Part shown: positions 15,425 to 24,689 of the stretch, piece by piece
Layout of the letters: each line of letters opens with the position of its first letter
Position numbering within the stretch: position 1 is the first letter of the stretch
Assembly: GCA_039030335.1 (NCBI GenBank)
Contig: JBCCEJ010000021.1
Span: 8,749 to 72,748 of the forward strand
DNA length: 64,000 nt
Source of the DNA: JBCCEJ01 sp039030335
GTDB taxonomy: Bacteria > Pseudomonadota > Gammaproteobacteria > HK1
Direction: 5' to 3'
The notes under the pieces: model-generated
The model's database searches: none
Seen by the model: the letters and a program-made list of their open reading frames with translations, nothing else
Told to the model about the DNA's origin: nothing
Made by a program: the position numbers and the translations under genes

Positions 15425-16339
15425 ATGGGATATGCCCGCTGGAACCCGGCCGACTGGAGCCGCTACAGCCGCAGTAGCGTTCGCGGCCGCAGCCGAAGAG
15501 AGCTGTTCTTCCGCCGTTCGATAGAGCCGGACTTCGACCCTCTGAACATCCGTCTTCGCGAGTCGCGTGACTCCGAACGAAACCCCGAATCAACCGCGAT
15601 TATCATCGCATTCGACGAGACGGGCTCGATGGGAGCAATCCCCGAAGCTTTCGTTCGCGCCGGGCTCGCGACGCTCGTCGAGGAGATCCTGGCGCGCAAG
15701 CCCGTGCCGGACCCGCATGTGATGATCATGGGCTTCGGTGATGCCTGGTGCGACGACGCCCCTTTGCAGGTCACTCAGTTCGAGGCCGATCTGCGCATTG
15801 CCGAACAACTCCAGCGTATCTACCTGGAAGGTGGCGGTGGCGGGAACGCTTTCGAGAGTTACAACCTGCCCTGGTACTTCGCGGCGAGGCGGACGGCCTT
15901 GGATTGCTTCGAAAAGCGCGGGCAGCGTGGTTATCTGTTCACGGTCGGCGATGAGCCGCCGCCGCCGGTTCTGTTGGCGCAGCACGTGCAACGAGTGTTC
16001 GGTGATGCAGTGCCGGACGATCTCGCGAGCGCCGACGTACTGGCGATGGCAAGCCGCATGTATCACGTCTTCCACGTCGTTGTAGAGCAGGGCTCGTTCT
16101 ACCGGTCCGCGCCTGATCTCGTGCTCGACCCCTGGCGCGAACTGTTGGGCCAGCGCGTGCTGCCACTTGCAGACTACACGCGGCTCGCCGAGGTCATCGT
16201 AGCGGCGATGGAGGTCAGTGGAGGTACCGGGGCGGTCGATGTTGCCAGCAGCCCGGCTACCAGCCGCGATCTCGTTGTCAGCAACGCGGTAGCAGGACTC
16301 AAACGTCTGTTGGGGCCAAACGGCATCGTGCGCTTCTGA
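15425..16339 (+). CDS. VWA-domain protein with MIDAS motif
   Basis: 304 residues, soluble. The von Willebrand A fold starts near residue 56. Its metal-binding MIDAS is DETGSMG with Asp64, Thr66 and Ser68. A glycine-rich stretch GGGGGNAFESYNLPWYF and a MYHVFHVVVEQGS segment are distinctive of this subfamily. A strong AAGGAG ribosome-binding site precedes the ATG, 17 bases after the J-domain gene. VWA proteins usually act as metal-dependent protein-binding scaffolds, often with chaperone or ATPase partners, so it could bind the J-domain pseudokinase or the PurA-like enzyme. The role is inferred from context. Confidence 0.82.
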   Translation: MGYARWNPADWSRYSRSSVRGRSRRELFFRRSIEPDFDPLNIRLRESRDSERNPESTAIIIAFDETGSMGAIPEAFVRAGLATLVEEILARKPVPDPHVMIMGFGDAWCDDAPLQVTQFEADLRIAEQLQRIYLEGGGGGNAFESYNLPWYFAARRTALDCFEKRGQRGYLFTVGDEPPPPVLLAQHVQRVFGDAVPDDLASADVLAMASRMYHVFHVVVEQGSFYRSAPDLVLDPWRELLGQRVLPLADYTRLAEVIVAAMEVSGGTGAVDVASSPATSRDLVVSNAVAGLKRLLGPNGIVRF

Positions 16340-16368
16340 GCATACCCGGTAACCGAGGAGGTAAATCG

Positions 16369-17658
16369 ATGCGTAGTACCAGGAATTGGTTTCTGCCTTC
16401 CGGCGGCGCGTTCCCGCGCGCTGCAAGACCGCGCTTGCATGGATCCCCGGGTGCGGCGCATGCGGTGGTGGGTGCGGGATACGGTGATGAAGGCAAGGGA
16501 CTGGTTACCGACTATCTGTGCCAGCAAGTCTATCCAGGACCAACCGTCGTGGTTCGCTTCAATGGCGGCGCCCAGGCCGGGCATACCGTTACACGCACTG
16601 ACGGCGTTCGCCATGTCTTCAGCCATTTCGGCAGTGGTGCGTTGCGGGGCGTGGCGAGTTATCTGAGCCGCTTTTTCGTCTGCCATCCGTTGCTATTCCG
16701 GGACGAGTACGAGGCACTGCGATCGCTCGGTGCGACGGCCCCGGTCTTTGTCGACCCGGAAGCGATGGTCACGACCCCGTACGATGTCATGATCAATCAG
16801 GCGCTCGAAGCTGCGCGCGCAGATGGGCGCCATGGCTCCTGTGGTCTCGGCTTCGGTGAGACCATTCAACGCGAAGACCAAGGCGACGTGCGTCTGCGCG
16901 TCGCTGACCTCGCGGACCTTCCCCGGCTGCGACGCCGACTCGGCCGGATTCGCGACGAGTACCTCCCAGCGCGCTTGCAGACGTTGGACCTCGCCCCGTT
17001 GCCAGCGCAGTGGTTGTCAGACGTCTTGCTGGAGCGTTTTGTCGCGGACGCAAAGGCGTTCGCCAAGCACGTTGAGGTGAGACCGCTCGATCAGGTCGCG
17101 CGAGGTCGGCACGTCATTTTTGAGGGCGCTCAGGGGCTGTTACTGGATATGGACTACGGCATTTTCCCGCACGTCACCCGATCGCACACAGGGCTTCGCA
17201 ACGTCGCCGCGCTCGCTGACGAGGTCGGGCTTGCAAACCTCGAAGTCGCGTACGTTACGCGCGCATACGCGACGCGCCATGGCAATGGGCCGCTCGCACA
17301 TGAACTGTCCGGCGTACCGTTTGCCGGCGTTGATGATCCGACCAACGCACCCAACCCGTGGCAAGGGTCACAACGCTTCGCATGGCTGGACAGCGACCAG
17401 CTACGCGCAGCCGTTCAGGCGGATCTGGCACACGTCCGTGAGAGCCGGGTCCGCACTACTCTGTTCGTGACGTGCCTTGATCAGGCCGATGCGCAGATAC
17501 CGGTTGTCACGAACGGGCGAGTCGCGCGTCACGCACCACTTGCGTTGCCGAAACTTCTCGCGGCGGCCGCTGGTCTGGACCGTGCGCAAGGGGTGTGGGG
17601 ACCGTCGGCCGCGCACGTGGGCGCGCGCGAACCGGCCGGCGCTGCGCGCGTCGCCTGA
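16369..17658 (+). CDS. Divergent adenylosuccinate synthetase (PurA) paralogue
   Basis: 429 residues, close to PurA length, with an extra 30-residue N-terminal tail. The GTP loop GYGDEGKG keeps the catalytic Asp40, and FEGAQGLLLDMDYG matches the PurA core. Three substrate regions are altered. The NAGHT motif reads QAGHT, though the His is kept. The IMP-site TSSNT-like segment reads TRSHT. The aspartate loop, usually TTGRxRRxGWLD, reads PWQGSQRFAWLD and has lost one Arg. An adenylosuccinate-like ligation with a changed amino acid or nucleotide is therefore more likely than housekeeping purine synthesis. The operon context (J-domain pseudokinase, VWA, NrtR-like regulator) also separates it from purine genes. 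Confidence 0.82.
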   Translation: MRSTRNWFLPSGGAFPRAARPRLHGSPGAAHAVVGAGYGDEGKGLVTDYLCQQVYPGPTVVVRFNGGAQAGHTVTRTDGVRHVFSHFGSGALRGVASYLSRFFVCHPLLFRDEYEALRSLGATAPVFVDPEAMVTTPYDVMINQALEAARADGRHGSCGLGFGETIQREDQGDVRLRVADLADLPRLRRRLGRIRDEYLPARLQTLDLAPLPAQWLSDVLLERFVADAKAFAKHVEVRPLDQVARGRHVIFEGAQGLLLDMDYGIFPHVTRSHTGLRNVAALADEVGLANLEVAYVTRAYATRHGNGPLAHELSGVPFAGVDDPTNAPNPWQGSQRFAWLDSDQLRAAVQADLAHVRESRVRTTLFVTCLDQADAQIPVVTNGRVARHAPLALPKLLAAAAGLDRAQGVWGPSAAHVGAREPAGAARVA

Positions 17659-17672
17659 GGTCCGGGAATCGC

Positions 17673-17693
17673 ACTGCCTCTCTTCGAGGCAGT
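17673..17693 (+). terminator. Hairpin after the PurA-like gene
   Basis: ACTGCCTC (17673-17680) pairs perfectly with GAGGCAGT (17686-17693) around a TCTTC loop, 15 bases after the PurA-like stop. It is a compact hairpin suited to terminating the operon, though only a weak T-run follows. Confidence 0.5.
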
Positions 17694-17772
17694 TCAGACC
17701 AGGCGCGGCGACGTGTTAGTTTTGCACGCGAAGATCGTGAATAACGGGCCGGCGGTGCCCGTGGGATGAGTG

Positions 17773-19452
17773 ATGAGTATCGCAGCCGAAACCGATTTCG
17801 AGGTCATTATCATCGGGGCTGGCGTCTGTGGGATCTACCAGATCCAACGAATGGTGCAACTCGGGATCAAAGCCACCGTTCTCGAAATGGGCAGCGACCT
17901 CGGCGGAACCTGGTATTGGAACCGCTATCCCGGGGCCCGATTCGACTCGGAAAGCTATACCTACGGCTACTCATTCTCGCGGGAGGTCCTCGACGAATGG
18001 CACTGGAAGGAGCGGTATTCCGGTCAGCCTGAAAATCTCAAGTACCTGAATTTCGTGGCGGACAAATTCGATCTGCGCCCGTACATGCAGTTCGATTGCC
18101 GGGTAGACCAAGCGCAGTTCGACGAGGCCGAAGAGCGATGGCACCTCCGGGTGTCGGATGGCCGCACGCTGAAGGCCCGGTTTATCGTCATGGCGCTCGG
18201 ACTGTTGTCCGCACCGACCATGCCTCGAATCGAAGGCGTAGAGCGCTTCAAAGGCCCGTCGTATCACACCTACCATTGGCCTCAGGAGCCGGTCGACATG
18301 ACCGGTAAGCGGGTCGCCATCCTCGGCACGGGCGCAACCGCGATCCAGGTGATCGGCGAGATCGCAGACAAGGTTGGCGAACTCACGGTGTTCCAGCGGC
18401 GTCCGAACTGGGCCGCGCCGCTGAATAACAGCGAGATCTCCGTCGAGGAGATGGCCGACATTCGTACGCGTTACGACGAGATTTTTGCCACCTGCGCACG
18501 GACGCCCGGCGGGTTCGAACACGAACCTGATCGGCGTGGTTTCTATGAACTGTCGGAGCGGGAACGCCGCGAGCTGTGGGACCGGCTGTACGACGAGCCT
18601 GGCTTCGGCATCTGGCTACAGAATTTCCGGGAGATCTTCACCGACGAGGTTGCCAATGCGTCGATCTCGGCTTACATCGCCGAGCGCATCAGAGAGCGCG
18701 TGCACGACCCCGTAACAGCGGAGAAGCTCATCCCAAAGGATCATGGTTTTGGTGTTCAGCGCGTGCCTTTGGAGACGCGCTACTACGAAGCGTACAACCG
18801 CGACAACGTCCATCTGGTCGATATCAGCGAAACGCCGCTCGAGTGCGTCACGGAAACCGGCTTTCGCACTACTGAGCGAGACTATGAGTTCGACCTGATC
18901 ATCTACGCGACCGGCTTCGATGCCATCACGGGCTCTTTCGATCGCATCGACATTCGGGGCACCGATGGGTTGCATTTGCGAGACGTCTGGCGAGATGGAC
19001 CGAGCACGTACCTCGGTATGTTCGTGCACGGTTTCCCGAACATGTTGATGCCGGCGGGCCCGCAAAGCGGTTCCGCTTCCACGAACTATCCGCGGGGAAT
19101 CGAAACCGGTGTCAACTGGTGTACCGATTTGCTGGAGTACATGTGGAACCGTGGTTTGACGCGTGTGGAAGCAGCCGAAGCGGCCGAGGAGCGCTGGACC
19201 GCGCATGTCGAGAAGATGTACTCATCGATGCTGATGCGCAAGGCCAAGTCCTGGTTTACCGGCTACAACTCGAACGTCGACGGACACGAGGCCGGGCGGA
19301 TCCGGTACTTCGTCTACAACGGCGGGTCGCCCAAATACGTCAAGACCATCAACGAAGTAGCCGCAACCGACTACGAGGGTCTGGTCCTGGCCGCGGGCAC
19401 CAATCCGGCGCCAGCCCGATTGCCCGATACGGTCCGCGATGTAGCGGAGTAA
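17773..19452 (+). CDS. Baeyer-Villiger-type flavin monooxygenase
   Basis: 559 residues from the ATG at 17773 (a GTG lies just before it). The FAD motif GAGVCG opens the protein, followed by GGTWYWNRYPGARFD, typical of cyclohexanone monooxygenase-like enzymes. The Baeyer-Villiger fingerprint F-x-G-x-x-x-H-T-x-x-W-P is present as FKGPSYHTYHWP, and the NADPH motif is GTGATAIQ. Such enzymes insert oxygen next to a ketone using NADPH and O2. The substrate could be a cyclic, steroid or terpenoid ketone; the neighbouring oxygenases fit a catabolic role. It is transcribed alone and converges with the NIPSNAP gene across 27 bases. Confidence 0.9.
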   Translation: MSIAAETDFEVIIIGAGVCGIYQIQRMVQLGIKATVLEMGSDLGGTWYWNRYPGARFDSESYTYGYSFSREVLDEWHWKERYSGQPENLKYLNFVADKFDLRPYMQFDCRVDQAQFDEAEERWHLRVSDGRTLKARFIVMALGLLSAPTMPRIEGVERFKGPSYHTYHWPQEPVDMTGKRVAILGTGATAIQVIGEIADKVGELTVFQRRPNWAAPLNNSEISVEEMADIRTRYDEIFATCARTPGGFEHEPDRRGFYELSERERRELWDRLYDEPGFGIWLQNFREIFTDEVANASISAYIAERIRERVHDPVTAEKLIPKDHGFGVQRVPLETRYYEAYNRDNVHLVDISETPLECVTETGFRTTERDYEFDLIIYATGFDAITGSFDRIDIRGTDGLHLRDVWRDGPSTYLGMFVHGFPNMLMPAGPQSGSASTNYPRGIETGVNWCTDLLEYMWNRGLTRVEAAEAAEERWTAHVEKMYSSMLMRKAKSWFTGYNSNVDGHEAGRIRYFVYNGGSPKYVKTINEVAATDYEGLVLAAGTNPAPARLPDTVRDVAE

Positions 19453-19479
19453 TCGGGTTCGCGCCGGCGCCTCAACCGC

Positions 19480-20094
19480 CTAGCGCATCGGTGAGAACGG
19501 CGCCGGCAACACGATCTTGGATTCCTGGTGAATGACCGGACTGTCGCCCGGCGGCGGCCAGGTACCGGCTTCGGTCGCGCGTTTGCGCACGGCCATGCGG
19601 TCGTCGAGGCTCTTGTAGGGCCAGATGTGCAGCCAGCGATTCAGCGCGCCAATGTCGGAGTGAAAGGCGCCGGCTAGCGGTGAGTGAGTCATACGTTCCG
19701 GCAGGTATTCGTCCCAACGCTCAGCCATGTGCTTGCCGGTACCGGGTTTCAGCACGTAGGTGCGCATCTCGTAGTACGGACCCAATTCCCCGGGCGTCAG
19801 TGGCGCTACGGATGTCATGGGTTCGTAGATGTCGGACTGCATGTTCTCGATGAACGCGCTCGTGTCGGGCGGCCAGATGCCGCGCGCCATCGCTTCGGCC
19901 CGAATCCGGGTTCGTTCGGCCGTATCGGCATAGGGCCAGACGTGGATGACCTGATTGAGCGGCCCGATTTCGGTGTGCCAGAACGCCGCGAGTGGTGACA
20001 GTTCAAGACGTTTCGGCAGCGCTTCGCCGAAACGGTTGACGAACTCCTTCAGCGTGCGTGGTTTCAGGGTGTAGGTGCGGAATTCGTAGATCAT
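19480..20094 (-). CDS. NIPSNAP family protein (two tandem ferredoxin-like domains)
   Basis: 204 residues made of two repeats of about 100. Each has a MIYEFRTYTLKP or YYEMRTYVLKP start, a W/H-rich middle and an I-HIWPY or VIHVWPY segment, as in NIPSNAP proteins. The family is a dimeric alpha-beta barrel; bacterial members sit near catabolic genes but have no settled activity. It is 30 bases downstream of the TauD-type oxygenase on the same strand, so probably in its operon. Confidence 0.85.
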   Translation of the reverse strand: MIYEFRTYTLKPRTLKEFVNRFGEALPKRLELSPLAAFWHTEIGPLNQVIHVWPYADTAERTRIRAEAMARGIWPPDTSAFIENMQSDIYEPMTSVAPLTPGELGPYYEMRTYVLKPGTGKHMAERWDEYLPERMTHSPLAGAFHSDIGALNRWLHIWPYKSLDDRMAVRKRATEAGTWPPPGDSPVIHQESKIVLPAPFSPMR

Positions 20095-20124
20095 CGGTGT
20101 TGCTCCAGCGGATGACAGGCGCGC

Positions 20125-21021
20125 TCAGGCGGCGTCGACGGCGAGCCCTTCCTGCTCACACGTGTTGGCGATGTCCTGGCTCGTGGCGCGCTGCGCGTCA
20201 CGAGGCCAGCGCAGATCGTCGAATTCGCGCCCGCGGTGCAGCGTGCAGCGGTTGTCCCAGATAACGAGGTCATTCGCGCGCCAGCGGTGGGTGTACACGA
20301 ACTGGCGTTGGGTCGCATGGGCCATCAGCCGATCCAGCAATCCGATCGCCTCAGCTTCTGACATACCGATGATGCTACCGGCATGCGACGCCGTGTAGAT
20401 TGAGCGCCGGCCGCTTTGTCGGTGTGTGCGTAACATTGCCTGGGGCACGCGCGGGTAGGCTTTGTTCTCTTCCGAAGACATCTGAAAGCCCATGCGGGCA
20501 CGCGATGTTGCGATGGAATGCAACGCTACCTTGCCTTCGAGCAGTTCCTGGTCGGCGAGCGGCAGCGCATCGTATGCGGCCCGCATGTCGGCGAACTCGG
20601 TCATGCCGCCGACGGGCGGAATCTGTTGAATGTAGAGCAGCGAGGCATTTGCCGGCACGGGTTTGAACGAACTGTCGGTATGCCACAGGCGGTTACCGCG
20701 CTGGAATTCGATCATCCGGTTGTCGGCCTGCATGACGTTGCCGCGGCCGTCGAGGTTCGAGACGTCTGCGATATCTGGCGGCACGCGAACTTCCGCGTCA
20801 CTCATATCGACGACCATCGATTTGTCTATCGGTCCGAAGCGCTCGGCGAAAGCGACGTGCTCGCCCTGACTCAGATGCTGGTCCGGAAACACCAGCACGG
20901 AGAATCGAGCGTAGGCATCGTCGATGATTTCCCAATCCGGCCCACTCAGGGGTTCGGCCAGATTGACGTCGCCGATCTCGGCGGCGAAGTCATCGTTGAT
21001 AGGCCAGATCGTAGCTGTCAT
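20125..21021 (-). CDS. TauD/TfdA-family Fe(II)/2-oxoglutarate dioxygenase
   Basis: 298 residues from the ATG at 21021, which has a strong GGGAGG site upstream; a longer frame to 21231 lacks family sequence. The iron-binding motif is WHTDSSF, the distal His is in WDNRCTLHRGREF, and the Arg-rich tail is RDAQRATS. The protein resembles the subgroup acting on chlorophenoxyacids and related acids, but the substrate is unknown. It forms an operon with NIPSNAP and is divergent from the PhyH-type oxygenase across about 235 bases. Confidence 0.88.
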   Translation of the reverse strand: MTATIWPINDDFAAEIGDVNLAEPLSGPDWEIIDDAYARFSVLVFPDQHLSQGEHVAFAERFGPIDKSMVVDMSDAEVRVPPDIADVSNLDGRGNVMQADNRMIEFQRGNRLWHTDSSFKPVPANASLLYIQQIPPVGGMTEFADMRAAYDALPLADQELLEGKVALHSIATSRARMGFQMSSEENKAYPRVPQAMLRTHRQSGRRSIYTASHAGSIIGMSEAEAIGLLDRLMAHATQRQFVYTHRWRANDLVIWDNRCTLHRGREFDDLRWPRDAQRATSQDIANTCEQEGLAVDAA

Positions 21022-21255
21022 CGTTAGCCTCCCTTTTTGCTCGTGATGGTGCGCGGCCTCGCGCTCACGCTTCAGTATTCTCTTCACCAGATGGTCATGC
21101 AAGCGGCGCCGCCGCGGGCGTGCAACCGCGCGGCGCCGCTGTCCGCCCGGTCGACAGTGGTATCGGGTGAGATGACAATGTTGGCGAGTTGCATGGGGCG
21201 ACACAATTCGTGGCGTCGCGTAACAGCGCACGCCGCCGGTCTCAGGAGATGCAAG

Positions 21256-22158
21256 ATGAACGCTGCGGCGGCCGGGTTGGCTCCGCGTCGGTTCGAGGCC
21301 GCCGATCTGGCCGAAGGCCGCGAAGAGCTACTTCAGCGTGCATTCGCTGACGACGGGTTTCTCATCGTCGATCGTTTCTGTTCCACCAGGACTTGCGCCA
21401 CGCTGCGAGCCGAGATGGGCGAACTGCTGACGAAGATGGCGGCCCCTGAGCGGTTGACGGCGTTTTCGACGTCTGACCAGGGGCACGCGGCCCACCAGTA
21501 CTTCCTGGACTCCGCCGATCGTGTGAGCCTGTTCTTCGAGCCGGATGCGCTCGACGAAGGCGGTGAACTCCGCGGGCCGCTGGAGGCGGCGCTTAACAAG
21601 GTCGGGCACGCACTGCACGACCTGAACCCGGTGTTCGCGACATTCTCGCGCGACCGGCGGCTGGCTGCGCTTTGTGCAGCGCTCGGCATGGCGGACCCGC
21701 GACTGCTGCAATCGATGTATATGTTCAAACAGCCGCGGATCGGCGGCGAAGTGTCGTGGCATCAGGATTCGACCTTTCTGTACACCGATCCCCCGAGCGT
21801 CGTCGGCTTGTGGTTTGCCTTGCAGCCCGCGTCAGTCAGTAATGGATGCATGTGGGCATTGCCGGGGTCGCACCGGCTCGGTTTGAAACGGCGGTTCGTA
21901 CGTGGCGACGATGGCATGCGATTCGAACAACTAGACGCTACGCCGTGGCCGCTTGCGGGCGAGGTGCCGCTGGAAGCGCCAGCTGGCACGCTGGTCGTGT
22001 TGCATGGCGAGTTGGCGCACTGGAGCGCGCCGAACACGAGTAGCCGTTCGCGCCACGCGTACGCCGTACATGTCGTGGACGGTCGCGCGAGGTATTCGCA
22101 GCGGAACTGGCTGCAGCGTAAGGCGCTCGGCCCGGCAACCGGTTTCGTAACCGAATGA
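21256..22158 (+). CDS. Phytanoyl-CoA dioxygenase (PhyH) family protein
   Basis: 300 residues from the ATG at 21256, with AGGAG seven bases upstream. The typical entry FADDGFLIVDRF is followed by the iron ligands in WHQDSTFLYTDPP and the distal HWSAPNTSSRSRHAY region, whose Arg binds 2-oxoglutarate. The NGCMWALPGSHR segment is characteristic of the family. It probably hydroxylates a small acid or acyl compound. It is cotranscribed with the PQQ-type dehydrogenase 31 bases downstream. Confidence 0.88.
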   Translation: MNAAAAGLAPRRFEAADLAEGREELLQRAFADDGFLIVDRFCSTRTCATLRAEMGELLTKMAAPERLTAFSTSDQGHAAHQYFLDSADRVSLFFEPDALDEGGELRGPLEAALNKVGHALHDLNPVFATFSRDRRLAALCAALGMADPRLLQSMYMFKQPRIGGEVSWHQDSTFLYTDPPSVVGLWFALQPASVSNGCMWALPGSHRLGLKRRFVRGDDGMRFEQLDATPWPLAGEVPLEAPAGTLVVLHGELAHWSAPNTSSRSRHAYAVHVVDGRARYSQRNWLQRKALGPATGFVTE

Positions 22159-22189
22159 CAGTCGCGCGCTCGATGACAAAGGTCAGCGG

Positions 22190-23461
22190 ATGCTCCTGGT
22201 AAAGCGTGCGGTTGCGCTACTTTTTGACACGGGCGCCGTCTGGCGCCTCCGCGGCGCGTCGCTGAGGAGCCTGGTATTGACCCCGGTATGGCTCACGGTC
22301 GCGTTTGTCGTTGCGGTTGCGCCCGTCAGCCTCGCTAAGGCGCCTCCCGAGCCGGAACTCGATGCGCACCTGCTGACGATCGGTCAGTACCGACTGCCCG
22401 TACGGATTCCGCGCGGCTATCGGCTCGAGGTGCTGAACGTCGAGTTAAAGCGCCCGCGTATGCTGACCTTCGCTCCCGACGGGTCGCTCTGGGCGGGCAG
22501 TTCCGCTGGTGTCATCTACCGCCTCGAACCGCCTTACCATACGGCGAGCGTGGTCGCTGAACTACCCGACTATCCCCATAGCGTCGCGTTTCGCGGCGAC
22601 TGGGTCTACGCCGCGACCACGGGGGCGTTGTTGCGAACGCGCTGGGCCGACCGGCCACTCGCGTCGTTTGAGACAGTCGCCGAGTTACCGGGCGGGCGCG
22701 GGCATAACAGCCGCACCGTCGGCGTTGGACCCGATGGGCGCATCTACCTGAGTCTCGGGATTAGCGGCAACTGTTCCGACGAGTGGTTGGATGACAGCTA
22801 CCCTGAAGCGCGGCGTCGCGGCGGCGTCATGGTGCTGGACGAAACCGCGAGCCCCGTGCGTTGGCGCGGCTTCGCAAGTGGCTTGCGTAATCCCGTCGGG
22901 TTTGATTGGCAGCCCGGCACAGGCGTCATGTACGCCAGCAACAACGGGCCCGATCATCTGGGTTTCGAGCAGCCCGCTGAACAGTTCGCGCGGCTCGAGG
23001 CCGATTCCTTTCACGGTATGCCTTGGTTTCAGTGGATCGATGGCAAAGCCATGCCGGACGCGTGCATCGGGCAGCCGGCGCCGCGACCGGCCACCGATGT
23101 CGTGCCGCCAGCGGCCACCTTTCCGGCCCGCAGCGCGCCGCTCGGGGTTGCGTTTGCCGGAGAGAAGGATCTCGGCGGCCAACTCGCTGACGACGCGGTT
23201 GTCGCCATTCATGGTTCGTGGGGTACGGCGCCAGATGGCGACCCGGCGGGCGATCCTGCCTCCCGCCGCGTGCCGCGGCTGGCGCGGGTGCGCTTCACCG
23301 ACGGCGTGGCGGTGCGTGTCGACACGCTGGTCGATGGATTTCAGCTATCCGACGGGCGGCGTTGGGCCCGCCCGGCCGGAGTCGCGTTCGGCCCTGACGG
23401 CGCGTTGTATTTCTCGAGCGATGGCGGCATCCATGGTCTGTTCCGGTTGAGTCGCCGGTAG
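22190..23461 (+). CDS. PQQ-dependent aldose/sorbosone dehydrogenase-type beta-propeller
   Basis: 423 residues. A hydrophobic segment (about 27-49) suggests export as a signal or anchor. The propeller contains GGRGHNSRTVGVGPDG, GLRNPVGFDW and AIHGSWGTA, as in soluble aldose-sugar dehydrogenases of the GDH-B/Asd family. Such enzymes oxidise sugars to lactones in the periplasm with PQQ. It is downstream of the PhyH-type gene and converges with an SMP-30 lactonase, which fits sugar-lactone chemistry. No PQQ synthesis genes are present. Confidence 0.82.
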   Translation: MLLVKRAVALLFDTGAVWRLRGASLRSLVLTPVWLTVAFVVAVAPVSLAKAPPEPELDAHLLTIGQYRLPVRIPRGYRLEVLNVELKRPRMLTFAPDGSLWAGSSAGVIYRLEPPYHTASVVAELPDYPHSVAFRGDWVYAATTGALLRTRWADRPLASFETVAELPGGRGHNSRTVGVGPDGRIYLSLGISGNCSDEWLDDSYPEARRRGGVMVLDETASPVRWRGFASGLRNPVGFDWQPGTGVMYASNNGPDHLGFEQPAEQFARLEADSFHGMPWFQWIDGKAMPDACIGQPAPRPATDVVPPAATFPARSAPLGVAFAGEKDLGGQLADDAVVAIHGSWGTAPDGDPAGDPASRRVPRLARVRFTDGVAVRVDTLVDGFQLSDGRRWARPAGVAFGPDGALYFSSDGGIHGLFRLSRR

Positions 23462-23527
23462 CGGAACGCCCTGGCCTGCCGGCGTGCGCAGCAATCGATC
23501 TGGCCGCGCGAACCTTGTGGTGTGATC

Positions 23528-24517
23528 TCAGTACCGCCAGTGCGGCGGCTCGGCACCAGCGACCGGTGAGCGCAAGGTGATCAGGCTGTCGCCCGCCAGT
23601 GACCCCAGGTATACGGTCTTCCGGTCGGGACCGCCGAAGGTGACGCTTGCGATGTTGCGCAGGCTGTGCCGTGAACCGATGTCCATGTCATCGCGCGTGA
23701 ACGTACCCGTGCGCCAGTTGTGCATACCACCCGCGATCTCTTCAGCGTCACAGTCTTCGATCAGGATTTGTTGGGCACCATCCGCTGCGACGCGCACCAG
23801 GCGGTTGCTCATGACGCTGGCACACCAGATGCCGCCGTCCTCATCGAAATCGAAACCGTCCGGGATGACGCCGTCGAGGTATTCAACGACTGTCTCGCGG
23901 GGACCGAGGCCGTTACGTTCTATCCGATAGCGCGACAGGCGCCGGCTCATGGTTTCGTGCGCATAGAGATACTCGCCCCGCGGGTCGACTTTCACCTCGT
24001 TCGTATAGCCGAGCCCGTCGGCCACGATGCGGTCTTGCCCGTCGGCCGTAAGCACGATGAACCCGTCGGCGACGTCCCGATGAAACGCCCTGTCGCGAGG
24101 TACCCGCCACGTGCTGACGGACGACCATACACGCCCGCGGTTATCCCGGTGCACGAAGTTCACCGGCGGCATCGGGAAGCCATCGATCTCGGTGAGAAAC
24201 GGCTCGCACGAACCGTCCATTCGCAGGCGCCATACGCCGCCTGAATCAGCCAGGTTGGCGATCAGGAAGCTGTCTGGTTCCATGGCCCAGCCGTTCGGCA
24301 TGAAGTCGTCGGGCGCGCCGTTCCTGGCGATCACCTGATGCGACGGACCGGAATCGGTGAGTTGCACGACTCCGCCTCCGTCGGGCGCATGATGACTCAC
24401 CCAGATGTTGCCAGCCGCGGTGCACGCCACACACTCCGGGCGCGCGAGGCCGGCGCCGAAACGCGCCAGTGTCGAGAGCGGGTTCAGTCGATCCAGGTGA
24501 ATGGGTTCGTGCGGCAT
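23528..24517 (-). CDS. SMP-30/gluconolactonase family protein
   Basis: 329 residues from the ATG at 24517 (MPHEPIHLDRL). The six-bladed propeller has metal-site-like segments: an early RPECVACTAAG, APDDFMPNGWAM, TNEVKVDPRGEYLY and GVIPDGFDFDEDGGIWCA. The last two match the Asn and Asp ligand regions of SMP-30 lactonases. It may hydrolyse sugar lactones, including products of the neighbouring dehydrogenase or the uronate dehydrogenase-like enzyme. The substrate is inferred, not shown. Confidence 0.82.
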   Translation of the reverse strand: MPHEPIHLDRLNPLSTLARFGAGLARPECVACTAAGNIWVSHHAPDGGGVVQLTDSGPSHQVIARNGAPDDFMPNGWAMEPDSFLIANLADSGGVWRLRMDGSCEPFLTEIDGFPMPPVNFVHRDNRGRVWSSVSTWRVPRDRAFHRDVADGFIVLTADGQDRIVADGLGYTNEVKVDPRGEYLYAHETMSRRLSRYRIERNGLGPRETVVEYLDGVIPDGFDFDEDGGIWCASVMSNRLVRVAADGAQQILIEDCDAEEIAGGMHNWRTGTFTRDDMDIGSRHSLRNIASVTFGGPDRKTVYLGSLAGDSLITLRSPVAGAEPPHWRY

Positions 24518-24689
24518 GTCTGGTTGTCCGTTGCGGCGATGTAGCTGAGAGCATAGCCGCATCCGCACGACTTGCGGGCGTCACGAGACGGCTCCGGGCG
24601 CGCGCTCCGCGCGCGGTCTCCGGGGCTCGGTTCAGGTTGGTGGTCGGTGGTATCTTCGATCGGACGGACGGATCGGTTCTGGGGGCGCT

